Below the pieces are notes generated by a model. It ran no database searches, had not been told where the DNA came from, and saw only the letters and a list, made by a program, of their open reading frames with translations. Source: CAZHDI01 sp964531285 (GTDB lineage Bacteria; Pseudomonadota; Alphaproteobacteria; JAJFIK01). Taken from it: a DNA stretch of 24,009 nucleotides. The stretch is from contig CAZHDI010000046.1 of the NCBI GenBank assembly GCA_964531285.1, forward strand, positions 1 to 24,009, read 5' to 3'. Within the stretch, counting starts at the first letter, position 1, and every line of letters starts with the position of its first letter. Below, piece by piece: positions 1-7,885 of this stretch. Made by a program: the position numbers and the translations under genes.

Positions 1-80
1 ATTGGGCGGCAGCTTAGCCGAGAGCGCCCGCCGGGACCATGCGGCATGCGCAATGGCCGCAGCCTTAACCGCGGCAAGGG

Positions 81-1061
81 TCAGCCGTCCTTGTTGGCCA
101 GCGGGTGGTGGCGCTGAACCAGGGATTTCAGCCGTTCTTCCAGGACATGGGTATAGATCTGAGTGGTCGAAATGTCGGCATGGCCGAGCATTTTCTGTAC
201 CGCCCGCAGATCCGCGCCATTGGCCAGCAGATGGCTGGCGAAGGCGTGGCGCAGGGTGTGAGGCGACAGGGACCCCGGATCGATCCCGGCGCGCACGGCC
301 AGATCCTTCAGGAGCTGGCCGAAGCGGTGGCGGGTCAGATGGCCGGAGCGGCCGCGCGAGGGGAACAAAAACCGTGAGGTCTCGGCGCTTTTGGGCAAAA
401 ACCGGGGCCGGACATCCTTATAGGCTTCAAGGGCTTCGGCGGCGCGGGTGTTGAGCGGCACCATGCGGTCGCGCGCGCCTTTGCCCGTGATCATCAGGAA
501 GCGCTTGTCCTGGGCCGCGGCCGCCAAGGGCAGCGCCACGAGTTCTGAGACCCGGGCGCCGGTGGCGTAAAGCACTTCCATCAGGCAATGAAGGCGCATG
601 CCTTCCGGTGTCGCCTGCGCGTCCCGGCGGGCGGTCTCCAGCAAGAGGCCGACCTCGCGCTCGCTGACGGTGCGCGGCAGAGCGCGCTCGGGGCGCGGGC
701 CGTCGAGACCCTGGCACGGATCGTCGGGGCGGATGCCTTCGGAATAAAGGAATTGGTGGAACTGGCGCAGAGAGGACAGGCGCCGGGCGGCGGTCGAGGC
801 GGCAAGGCCGGCCTGCTCAAGATTGCGCAGATAGGCACGCAGGTCGTCGGCGCCCGCGCTGACGCATTCGCGCCCGCGCGCGGCGATGAAATGCGCAAAG
901 TCGCGCAGGTCCCGGCTGTAGGCTTCCAGGGTGTTGAGGGCCGCGCCGCGCTCGGCGCTGAGCATGTCGAGAAAGGCCTCGATATGCCGCTGGCCCTGCT
1001 GCATGGCGGTGGCGCCGCCCGAACCGGACCGGCGCGGATTATCGTCGCGGTCGCTGGTCAT
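81..1061 (-). CDS. xerD: Tyrosine site-specific recombinase XerD
   Basis: XerD acts with XerC at dif to resolve chromosome dimers at the division septum. The 326-residue product has an N-terminal SAM-like core-binding domain (about residues 22-110) and a C-terminal catalytic domain carrying the complete tyrosine-recombinase set: R170 (in ATGARVSEL), K194 (ITGKGARDR), H268 and R271 (SPHTLRHAF), H294 (MLGHADI) and the nucleophile Y303 (TQIYTH). The ATG at 1061 overlaps the stop of the upstream gene as ATGA, which supports this start by translational coupling; an internal Met at residue 20 is an alternative, since the family fold begins just after it. XerD rather than XerC is chosen from overall similarity and the neighbouring aroK/aroB. 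Nothing indicates degeneration or phage origin. Confidence 0.93.
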   Translation of the reverse strand: MTSDRDDNPRRSGSGGATAMQQGQRHIEAFLDMLSAERGAALNTLEAYSRDLRDFAHFIAARGRECVSAGADDLRAYLRNLEQAGLAASTAARRLSSLRQFHQFLYSEGIRPDDPCQGLDGPRPERALPRTVSEREVGLLLETARRDAQATPEGMRLHCLMEVLYATGARVSELVALPLAAAAQDKRFLMITGKGARDRMVPLNTRAAEALEAYKDVRPRFLPKSAETSRFLFPSRGRSGHLTRHRFGQLLKDLAVRAGIDPGSLSPHTLRHAFASHLLANGADLRAVQKMLGHADISTTQIYTHVLEERLKSLVQRHHPLANKDG

Positions 1062-3019
1062 AACGGCTGGGTCACCAGGGCTTCGAAGGCGAGGCGCCGT
1101 CCGTCATCCTTCATGCCGATGCTCATGAGGACATTGATGGCATCGACGAGGTGATCGGCAGCGCGGGCGGCCGGGCCTTCCGGGCCGGCCAGGATTAGCG
1201 CCATGGCCAGGGCTTCGGCGTAGCGGCGGCCGGCGACGGCCTGCTCGAGACGCACGCTTGAGGCCAGGGTCGCGGGGCGCGCCGGCGGTGCATACCCGGT
1301 TTGCTGAAGCAGCCAGATTTCGGCGTCCATGGGGATCGGAATACCGGCGGCGTTCAGAATTTTCAGATCGCGCGCCAGACGGGACGGGCTCAACTCAGCT
1401 TTCTGGGTGCGCTTGATCCAGCCCTTGATGTCGAGTTCCGGCGTCATGCCGAGGGCCATCCGGGTGTCGAGGAGCGCAAGGCCCATGGTGAGGACCCGCA
1501 AGGCCTCCTCATGAGGCGGAAAGCCGGTCCGCTCGGCCTCAAGGGCCAGGATCTCCTGCCAGCGATGCGCCAGATCGGTATGGCCGCTGGTCAAGGCGGC
1601 AATGCCCAACCGGTCGGCGGCCCAGGCGATATGGGGCGACGGCGCAATCTGGCGCAGGGTGGCGCCGTGCAACAGGGCGACGGGCAGGTAGCTGCCGGAC
1701 CGTTCGGCGGCGCCGAGGGCCTCGTGCAACAGCACGACCTGAAGCGCCGGTACGGTGGTCTGGCTCAAGCGTTGATAGAACAGGGCGTTGACAAGCTCGG
1801 GCGGCAGTTGATCGGCGTGGCGGGCCGGATTGCGTATGGCATCGGCGGAAAAGCTCGCCATGCCATAGACTCCCGCCAGATCCGACGGCGGTAGGATGCC
1901 GCTGGCGACGGCGCTTTGGGCCGCGCGGATGATCCGCACGAGACCGTCATTGTCCGTGGCGGCGTCGCGGCCGAGAATAAGAGCCCGGCGCACAGGCGGG
2001 TTGGCCCGGTCGAAGGCCTCGGCGGGCGGGGCCACATCGGTGTGTCGCAGGATCGCCAAACTCAACGGATCCATGGGCTGTTTCCAGGCGTCCGGCGGCA
2101 CTGGAATGTCCTGGGACCAATAGGCGATCAGGCTGTCGAACAGGGCCGACTGGCTGTCCGGGTTTTCCGCGAACAGCCGCGCGGTCAGGTCGCCCGCGGA
2201 ATGCGAGCCGGTCACGAAATAGCAAAAGGCCCGCAACTGTCCCCAATAGGGGTCGTCATTGACCCGCCGCATGCGTTCGGCCAGCACACAGGCCGCATCG
2301 TCGCGCTCTTGCAACAGGTCAATCGACGTCTGGACCTCGAGCAGGTCCGCCCGGTCCTCGCCGGCTTGTTGGGCCTGGAGCAGGCGGGCCGCCTCATCGA
2401 CAAAGCCGGTGTTGAACAATTGCCGGATGCGGGCGGCGGTGAATTCAGGGTCCGACCGGCCATAGCGCGGGCCGCTGCGGCGTTCCTCGATGCGGACCCG
2501 CATCTGCGCGATCTGGCCCGAGGCGTCGACGATGACCTGGCTGTTCTGGCGCTGCACCAGCGCCTCGCGGATCGGACGGGGGCCGGGGGCCATAAGCAGT
2601 GCGCGCGTCAGGCGCCCAAGGGTCGGCGACGGCGCACCCGTCGGCAGGGCGCCAATCAGAGCCAGGGCCCAGTCGCGCGGCGTGCCGCGCCAGGCGGTGG
2701 TACCCAAATCGCCGGGCTCATCGCCGGTCGCCGGGCGGAACGCATCGGGCGGGGCCTGTATCCGGCCGACCTCGATGCGGTCGCCTTGGGGATCGTTCCA
2801 GGTTCGGCGCGGGATCATGCCGCGCGGATCGGGCGCAAGGTTCTGGTGGGGCAGGATCTGCATGGGTTCGGCACCGGGCGCCTGGCCGGTCCGCGTGCCG
2901 CTTTGGGCCTGCGCCGCGGTCATGCCGAGCGCCAGTCCGGCCAGCATGACGCCGACAAAAGCAAAGCGGGCATGCCCCGCCGAAAGACACAAAACACTGC
3001 GCCGGCTGTGTGCGGTCAT
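1058..3019 (-). CDS. Secreted conserved protein of unknown function upstream of xerD
   Basis: This is a 653-residue protein that I do not recognise as a named family. A signal peptide is visible: basic start, hydrophobic core at about residues 19-35, and an AQA-Q site at 36-39, so a periplasmic or outer-envelope location is likely. The mature part begins with a Pro-rich segment and is then largely alpha-helical and Ala/Leu-rich, resembling TPR or other helical-repeat proteins, without a clear catalytic motif. The ATG at 3019 is preceded by a purine-rich AGAAGAGC. Its stop overlaps the xerD start by ATGA, so the two are probably one transcript. It is divergent from aroK. The gene is surely coding, but the function is unknown; a structural or assembly role in the envelope is only inference. 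Confidence 0.8.
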   Translation of the reverse strand: MTAHSRRSVLCLSAGHARFAFVGVMLAGLALGMTAAQAQSGTRTGQAPGAEPMQILPHQNLAPDPRGMIPRRTWNDPQGDRIEVGRIQAPPDAFRPATGDEPGDLGTTAWRGTPRDWALALIGALPTGAPSPTLGRLTRALLMAPGPRPIREALVQRQNSQVIVDASGQIAQMRVRIEERRSGPRYGRSDPEFTAARIRQLFNTGFVDEAARLLQAQQAGEDRADLLEVQTSIDLLQERDDAACVLAERMRRVNDDPYWGQLRAFCYFVTGSHSAGDLTARLFAENPDSQSALFDSLIAYWSQDIPVPPDAWKQPMDPLSLAILRHTDVAPPAEAFDRANPPVRRALILGRDAATDNDGLVRIIRAAQSAVASGILPPSDLAGVYGMASFSADAIRNPARHADQLPPELVNALFYQRLSQTTVPALQVVLLHEALGAAERSGSYLPVALLHGATLRQIAPSPHIAWAADRLGIAALTSGHTDLAHRWQEILALEAERTGFPPHEEALRVLTMGLALLDTRMALGMTPELDIKGWIKRTQKAELSPSRLARDLKILNAAGIPIPMDAEIWLLQQTGYAPPARPATLASSVRLEQAVAGRRYAEALAMALILAGPEGPAARAADHLVDAINVLMSIGMKDDGRRLAFEALVTQPL

Positions 3020-3186
3020 TGCTCTTCTGTCTGCCCCGCCCCCGCGTGCCCCGCGCTGGGCTCATCCCTGGCTGCGCCGCGCCCGCCCGCAAGGCAGAGC
3101 GACGGCCTTTGTCGCCGCATATCAACCTGCAACAAGGCAGCAAAAATGAGACCATTGTAGGACAACCCCTGCCCCGGCCGGGCGCG

Positions 3187-3215
3187 TTGTCGCGGCTGCC
3201 GGGCTGGGTTATGCA
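3187..3215 (+). promoter_or_regulatory. Candidate sigma-70-type promoter for aroK-aroB-CNNM
   Basis: TTGTCG (3187-3192) and TATGCA (3210-3215) are separated by exactly 17 bases and would start transcription near 3222, about 57 bases before the aroK ATG. The -35 is good and the -10 is moderate (TAT then GCA). It lies in the 259-base divergent region between the secreted protein gene and aroK. On the opposite strand a TACAAT (complement of 3155-3160) could be the -10 for the divergent gene, but I see no matching -35. This is pattern-based only. Confidence 0.3.
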
Positions 3216-3278
3216 ATCAAGGGTGCGGAATGTCCGGCCCAGACCGGCCGGGCGGAACCGCAAGATGATACAGGTCCG

Positions 3279-3896
3279 ATGAGCAAGCCGAGCGACCAGG
3301 GTAGCGACGGAGCGGCAAAAGCGCGTGTGGCCGGCCACACCCTGGCGCTTGTCGGTCTGATGGGGGCGGGCAAATCGACCATCGGGCGGCGCCTGGCCAA
3401 GGCGCTCGGCGTGCCCTTCGTCGATGCCGACGACGAGATCGAGGATGCGGCCGGCCAGTCGATCAGCGATATTTTCGAAACCTACGGCGAGCGCCATTTC
3501 AGGGACGGCGAGCGGCGGGTGATTGCCCGATTGCTGGATGGCCCGCCCCATGTGCTGGCGACCGGGGGCGGCGCGTTCATGGACCCGGATACCCGGCGGC
3601 TGATCGGCGAACGGGCGATCTCGATCTGGCTGAAAGCGGATCTCGATGTGCTGGTGCGCCGGGTCGGACGCCGCGACACCCGGCCGCTTCTGAAGCGGGG
3701 CGATCCCCATGAAATTCTCAAGCGGCTGATGGCCGAACGCAACCCGATCTATGCTGAGGCCGATATCGCCGTGCAGTCCGACGACGGTCCCCATACCGAT
3801 CTCGTGGCCAAGATCGTCAGCGCGGTCGACAGCCATCTGGGCCGGCACGGCGCGGCGCGGCCATCGGCCCACGCCGCGATCCAACCCGAGGATTGA
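3279..3896 (+). CDS. aroK: Shikimate kinase AroK
   Basis: AroK transfers phosphate from ATP to shikimate in the fifth step of the chorismate pathway, in the cytoplasm. The 205-residue protein has the P-loop GLMGAGKST at 26-34, the Mg/shikimate-binding D49 and D51 in VDADDEIE, the shikimate-contacting arginine in HFRDGE (R75), the ATGGGAF loop (94-100) and the lid motif TRPLL (134-138). There are about 19 residues before the first strand and a C-terminal tail of about 25 residues, slightly longer than the roughly 175 residues of classical AroK. No strong ribosome-binding site precedes the ATG. aroB follows after 3 bases, so the two are cotranscribed and act in the same pathway. Confidence 0.95.
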   Translation: MSKPSDQGSDGAAKARVAGHTLALVGLMGAGKSTIGRRLAKALGVPFVDADDEIEDAAGQSISDIFETYGERHFRDGERRVIARLLDGPPHVLATGGGAFMDPDTRRLIGERAISIWLKADLDVLVRRVGRRDTRPLLKRGDPHEILKRLMAERNPIYAEADIAVQSDDGPHTDLVAKIVSAVDSHLGRHGAARPSAHAAIQPED

Positions 3897-3899
3897 GTT

Positions 3900-5051
3900 A
3901 TGACCGAGACGGCCCGCCATACGGTGCCGGTCGCCCTGGGACCGGACAGCTATGACATCGATATCGGCACGGGCCTTCTGGCCGGGGCGGGCGCGCGTCT
4001 GGCGCCGCTGCTGGCCCGCCCGCGCACGCTCATCGTGACCGACGAGACCGTGGCGGCGCTCCATCTGGCAACGCTTGCGGGCAGTCTCGATGCGGCCGGG
4101 ATCGCCCATGAAACGATGATCCTGCCGGCGGGCGAGGCAACCAAGACCCTCGCCAATATCGAGGCGGTCTGCGCCCGGCTCGCGGCCTGGGGCGTGGAGC
4201 GGCGCGATACGATCATCGCCTTTGGCGGCGGCGTGATCGGCGATCTGACCGGGTTCGCCGCGGCCGTGATGCTGCGGGGTATCCGGTTCATCCAGATTCC
4301 GACCACGCTCCTCGCCCAGGTCGATTCGTCCGTCGGCGGAAAGACCGGCGTCAATCTGCCCTCGGGCAAGAATCTTGTCGGGGCCTTTCATCAGCCCCGC
4401 CTCGTGCTGGCCGATATCGGCCTTCTGGCCAGCCTTTCGGACCGCGAATTCCGCGCCGGCTATGCCGAGGTCGTCAAATACGGCGCCCTGGGCGATCTGG
4501 CCTTTTTCGACTGGCTCGACGATCAATCCGCGGCTCTCGCGGCGCGCGATCCGGCGGCGCTCACCGAAGCGGTCGCGCGGTCCTGCGCAGCGAAGGCCGA
4601 TATCGTCGCGCAGGACGAACGCGAGGCGGGGGTGAGGGCGCTCCTCAATCTCGGGCACACCTTCGCCCATGCGTTTGAGGCCGGCGCCGGATATGACGGC
4701 CGGGTGCTGCACGGCGAGGCGGTCAGTGTCGGGATGGTTTTGGCCTTCCGGCTGTCGGTGCGGCTCGGCCTGTGCCCGCCGGGCGATCTTGAGCGGCTGA
4801 CGGCGCATTTGACCGCTGCCGGCCTTGCCGTAACGCCCGCTCAACTAGGCATGACATTCACTGTGCCGGCGCTGATCGACGCGATGGGCCGCGACAAGAA
4901 AGTCGCGGACGGCCGGGTGACTTTCATTTTGGCGCGCGGGATCGGCGCGGCCTTCGTGGCGAGGGATGTGGATATGACAGCGGTGGCGGACATGCTGGGC
5001 GAGGCCGGGGTCACGCACGCCGGGGCGTCCTTGAGCACGGGGGTGTCCTGA
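3900..5051 (+). CDS. aroB: 3-dehydroquinate synthase AroB
   Basis: AroB converts DAHP to 3-dehydroquinate, the second chorismate-pathway step, using NAD and a divalent metal. The 383-residue length is typical. Visible motifs are the NAD-binding GGGVIGDLTGF (109-119), the substrate region DSSVGGKTGVN (142-152) and the metal ligands E190 (GYAEVVKYG), H253 (NLGHTFAHA) and H271 (LHGEAVSVGM). The start has a GAGGATTGAG ribosome-binding region that overlaps the aroK stop. The last base of its TGA is the first base of the next gene's ATG (TGATG), so the downstream CNNM protein is translationally coupled to a biosynthetic enzyme with no evident functional link. This aroK-aroB-CNNM order recurs in alphaproteobacteria, as far as I know. 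Confidence 0.96.
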   Translation: MTETARHTVPVALGPDSYDIDIGTGLLAGAGARLAPLLARPRTLIVTDETVAALHLATLAGSLDAAGIAHETMILPAGEATKTLANIEAVCARLAAWGVERRDTIIAFGGGVIGDLTGFAAAVMLRGIRFIQIPTTLLAQVDSSVGGKTGVNLPSGKNLVGAFHQPRLVLADIGLLASLSDREFRAGYAEVVKYGALGDLAFFDWLDDQSAALAARDPAALTEAVARSCAAKADIVAQDEREAGVRALLNLGHTFAHAFEAGAGYDGRVLHGEAVSVGMVLAFRLSVRLGLCPPGDLERLTAHLTAAGLAVTPAQLGMTFTVPALIDAMGRDKKVADGRVTFILARGIGAAFVARDVDMTAVADMLGEAGVTHAGASLSTGVS

Positions 5052-6505
5052 TGGATCCGGCCTTGGCGGATGCAAGCATTTTGGAACGGTTGCTGGCGGT
5101 CGACAGTCTGATCACCTTCGGGGCGATCATGCTGCTTCTGGGTCTGTCCGGGTTCTTCTCCGGCTCCGAGACGGCGCTCACCGCCGCCTCGCGGGCGCGC
5201 TTTCAGAACCTGGAAAGCGAAGGGCACCCCGAAGCGCGGTCGGTGAACCGTCTTCTGGCCGACCGGGAGCGCCTGATCGGGGCGATCCTGCTGGGCAACA
5301 ATCTGGTGAATATCCTCGCATCGGCGCTGGCGACCAGTCTGTTCCTGCGGCTGTTCGGCGATGCGGGCGTGGCGATCGCGACGGCTGTGATGACGGCCTT
5401 TATCGTGGTGTTCGCCGAGGTCTTGCCGAAGACCTACGCGATTTTGAACTCAGACCGCATGGCCATGCAGGTCTCGCCGATCATCCGGCTGATCGTCGCG
5501 TTGTTCTCGCCCGTCGTTCATGCGGTCCAGGCCCTGGTGCGCGCGACGTTCCGTCTGTTCGGGGCTCAGGTCGATCCGGATGCGCATCTGTTTTCGGTGC
5601 GCGAGGAACTGCGCGGCACGATCCAGCTTCACGGCGAGGCGACCGCCGACCGGGCGGCCCATAGCGAGCACCGGGAGTTGAACCGCGACCTGCGCATGGT
5701 CGGCGGTGTGCTTGATTTGCGGGACCTGGAGGTCGGCGAGGTCATGCTGCACCGCAAGGCCATGTATATGGTGGATGCGGACCAACCGCCCACGGTGCTG
5801 GTCGATCAGATCCTCCATGCGCCTCATACGCGGATCCCGCTCTGGCGCGGGGACTCCGAGAACATTATCGGCGTTCTGCATGTGAAGGATTTGCTGCGCG
5901 CCCTGGCCAAGGTCGATTGGGACCCCGATGCGGTGACTTTCGAGGATATCGTCCGCGCGCCCTGGTTTGTGCCGGAGACGACCGAGTTGCAGGTTCAGCT
6001 CAATGCGTTCCTGCAAAAGGGCATGCATTTCGCCATGGTGGTCGATGAATACGGCACGCTGATGGGGCTGATCACCCTCGAAGACATCATCGAGGAAATC
6101 GTCGGTGAGATCCGCGACGAGCATGACGAAATGGTGACAGGGGTTCGTCCGCAGCCGGACGGCAGTTACAATGTGGACGGCACGGTGACCATCCGCGATC
6201 TCAACCGGGCGATGAGTTGGAAGCTGCCGGACGATGAGGCGACCACCATTGCCGGTCTGGTCATCCACGAAGCCCAGATGATCCCAGATCCGGGCCAGAC
6301 TTTCACCTTCCACGATTTCAAATTCGAGGTGCTGCGCCGCAAGCGCAATCAGATCACGGCGGTGCGGGTCACGCCGCCGCCGGAAATGCGTGCCCGGCGC
6401 CTGCGGGCTGGAATCCCGCGCGGACCGTTGCCGGAGTCCGGTCTCGCCGGTCCGGTTGGCGAGGACACCGGCCCCGGCGCTACGGATCCGCGCGCGGAGA
6501 CTTAA
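5051..6505 (+). CDS. CNNM/CorC-type membrane protein (DUF21, tandem CBS, CorC-HlyC domain)
   Basis: This is a 484-residue inner-membrane protein of the CNNM/CorC family, whose members are implicated in Mg2+ (and Co2+) efflux or its regulation. The N-terminal CNNM/DUF21 domain (about 21-200) has several hydrophobic helices and the diagnostic GFFSGSETALTAASR motif and LLGNNLVNILASAL helix. A CBS pair follows (about 231-286 and 310-360, the second with VDEYGTLMGLITLEDIIEEI), which in relatives binds adenine nucleotides. The CorC_HlyC transporter-associated domain occupies about 370-445, ending in a Pro/Arg/Gly-rich tail. The start is fixed by the TGATG overlap with aroB. Its TAA overlaps the bolA stop on the other strand. 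A specific name such as corC or tlyC is not justified from sequence alone. Confidence 0.9.
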   Translation: MDPALADASILERLLAVDSLITFGAIMLLLGLSGFFSGSETALTAASRARFQNLESEGHPEARSVNRLLADRERLIGAILLGNNLVNILASALATSLFLRLFGDAGVAIATAVMTAFIVVFAEVLPKTYAILNSDRMAMQVSPIIRLIVALFSPVVHAVQALVRATFRLFGAQVDPDAHLFSVREELRGTIQLHGEATADRAAHSEHRELNRDLRMVGGVLDLRDLEVGEVMLHRKAMYMVDADQPPTVLVDQILHAPHTRIPLWRGDSENIIGVLHVKDLLRALAKVDWDPDAVTFEDIVRAPWFVPETTELQVQLNAFLQKGMHFAMVVDEYGTLMGLITLEDIIEEIVGEIRDEHDEMVTGVRPQPDGSYNVDGTVTIRDLNRAMSWKLPDDEATTIAGLVIHEAQMIPDPGQTFTFHDFKFEVLRRKRNQITAVRVTPPPEMRARRLRAGIPRGPLPESGLAGPVGEDTGPGATDPRAET

Positions 6506-6786
6506 GCACCCGCCGCGGCGGCTTCGTCCGGGGTGAGGGTCTTCAAGGACAACGCGTGCACCGGTCCGGCCAATTCGTCGCGCAGGATGTCGTACACCTT
6601 TTGCTGGCGGGCCACCCGGCTCAATCCATCGAAGGCGGCGGAGACGATCGTCATGCGGAAATGGCTTTCGCCGCCCTCGCGGAAGCCGGTATGGCCCCGG
6701 TGCTTTTCGCTGTCGTCGATGATCGTGAGATCCGTGGGGCTCAGCGCCTCGCGCAGCTTGGTTTCCATGATGTCGCGAACGGCCAT
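6502..6786 (-). CDS. bolA: BolA family protein
   Basis: This is a 94-residue BolA/IbaG-type protein. Members bind monothiol glutaredoxins and share a 2Fe-2S cluster, linking them to iron-sulfur trafficking; some also bind DNA. The family signature is clear: HRGHTGFREGGESHFRMTIV (29-48), then the helix with R-x-x-x-VYDIL and the VHALSLKTLTP segment, whose histidine is the usual conserved cluster ligand. Length is normal. It is a single gene on the minus strand, tail to tail with the CNNM gene and divergent from the J-domain gene. E. coli-like BolA and the BolA1 subtype are both possible; the symbol is given for the family. Confidence 0.88.
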   Translation of the reverse strand: MAVRDIMETKLREALSPTDLTIIDDSEKHRGHTGFREGGESHFRMTIVSAAFDGLSRVARQQKVYDILRDELAGPVHALSLKTLTPDEAAAAGA

Positions 6787-6915
6787 GACGGCGGTCTCCT
6801 CTGCCGGAGCGGGTTGGGGGGCCGGGCGTCAAGGTCTTGCCCGGCATGGCGACACGATCCGGCGCAGGATTGCGCAGGACCGTGACGCCCGCCGGGATGG
6901 CGGCCCGGCGCGGCG

Positions 6916-6944
6916 TTGTCAAGCACCGGTTATCGTTGTCTTAG
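6916..6944 (+). promoter_or_regulatory. Candidate promoter for the J-domain gene
   Basis: TTGTCA (6916-6921), a 17-base spacer and TCTTAG (6939-6944) lie in the bolA/J-domain divergent region. The expected start near 6951 would give a short leader of about 20 bases. The -35 is five of six to consensus and the -10 is weak. A small hairpin, GGGAG/CTCCC (6945-6959), sits at or near the start of the predicted leader. Confidence 0.28.
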
Positions 6945-6971
6945 GGAGACTCGGCTCCCATACTTAGACCC

Positions 6972-7637
6972 ATGAGTGACCGCTACACATACAAACCGCG
7001 CTTCGGATTCGATATCCGGGTCAAGCCGCAGACGGAGAGCGCTCCGCCTGCGGATGAGCGGTTGTGTGCGTGGCCGGGCTGCGATGCGCCCGCGCCGTGC
7101 CAGACCTCGCCCGCGCCCGACCGGCTGAGCGAGCGGGTTTGGTACTGCCAGCCCCATGCCCGGCTGCATCATCAGAATTGGGATTATTTCAAGGGCAAAA
7201 CCGATTCTGAGATCGCGGCGTATCAGGAAAGCGAGTTGACCGGACACCGGCCGACCTGGAAGCTGGGGGTCAACGGTTCGACGCCCAGCGAGACCGCGCG
7301 GCGCCTGCGCGAGCATTTCCGCCCCGGTCAGGACCGTCCCGGGCGCGCCGGCTTCGCCACGGGCGACTATGCGGACCCTTATGAGCTGTTCGGCGCCGAT
7401 GGTGCGGCGCGGCGGGTGGAAAGCGAAGCCCAGCGCAAAGTCTCCCGCCTTCAGAAGGCCGCGCTCGAGGATCTGGGCCTGGAGCCGGGCGCCGGGTTGA
7501 ACGAGGTCAAAGCCCGCTATAAGGAATTGGTGAAACGGTTCCACCCTGACGCCAATGGCGGGGACCGGGGCGCCGAGGACAGTCTTCAGCGGGTTATTCG
7601 CGCCTATCAGGTGCTCAAGACCTCCGGATTCCGCTAA
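6972..7637 (+). CDS. J-domain protein with N-terminal Cys/His cluster
   Basis: This is a 221-residue J-domain protein, of a type commonly annotated DnaJ in alphaproteobacteria and located before cobS. The J domain is at the C-terminus (about 160-221), with PYELFG, KARYKELVKRF and the Hsp70-stimulating HPD at 191-193. The N-terminal half holds C32, C37, C43, C59 and H62 followed by an HQNWDYFKG motif (67-75), a possible metal site. It lacks the Gly/Phe and zinc-finger regions of true DnaJ, so it is a specialised co-chaperone presumed to work with DnaK; its client is unknown. No strong ribosome-binding site is seen. A functional tie to the CobS AAA ATPase downstream is only suggested by position. 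Confidence 0.85.
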   Translation: MSDRYTYKPRFGFDIRVKPQTESAPPADERLCAWPGCDAPAPCQTSPAPDRLSERVWYCQPHARLHHQNWDYFKGKTDSEIAAYQESELTGHRPTWKLGVNGSTPSETARRLREHFRPGQDRPGRAGFATGDYADPYELFGADGAARRVESEAQRKVSRLQKAALEDLGLEPGAGLNEVKARYKELVKRFHPDANGGDRGAEDSLQRVIRAYQVLKTSGFR

Positions 7638-7743
7638 TCTCCCCGCCGTCATTACCATCCGGCCGCCATGCCGCAGCAGGCAGGGCGCGCCTAGGGCTTC
7701 TTTCCCGCATCCGCCGGTCTATGTGACCGGACAGCGCGGCGGG

Positions 7744-7773
7744 TTGGCAGCGGCGCCGCGATGGGCTGATATG
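7744..7773 (+). promoter_or_regulatory. Weak candidate promoter before cobS
   Basis: TTGGCA (7744-7749, five of six to the -35 consensus) is followed after 18 bases by GATATG (7768-7773). The 248-base gap between the J-domain gene and cobS suggests cobST has its own promoter, but this match is only moderate and no terminator for the upstream gene is evident. Confidence 0.2.
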
Positions 7774-7885
7774 ACAGACCGTCCTGATCCGGGCTCACGG
7801 GGCCGGGGGCGCCGAACCGGGCGCCGGGAAACAGGATCACGCACATGCCGGCGCGGCCGGCCAAAAGGGCAACGGAAGAGACATC

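Noticed and set aside
55..79. A possible xerD terminator (GCCGC/GCGGC stem on the minus strand)
   Set aside because: Only a five-base stem with a loose loop and no U-tract.
1..80. A start of another gene downstream of xerD, such as accA, at the left edge
   Set aside because: accA often follows xerD in relatives, but the 80 bases present show no recognisable protein sequence.
2718..4844. A 708-residue minus-strand open frame across aroK and aroB
   Set aside because: It is antisense to two unmistakable enzymes and contains no recognisable domain; such long shadow frames are common at high GC.
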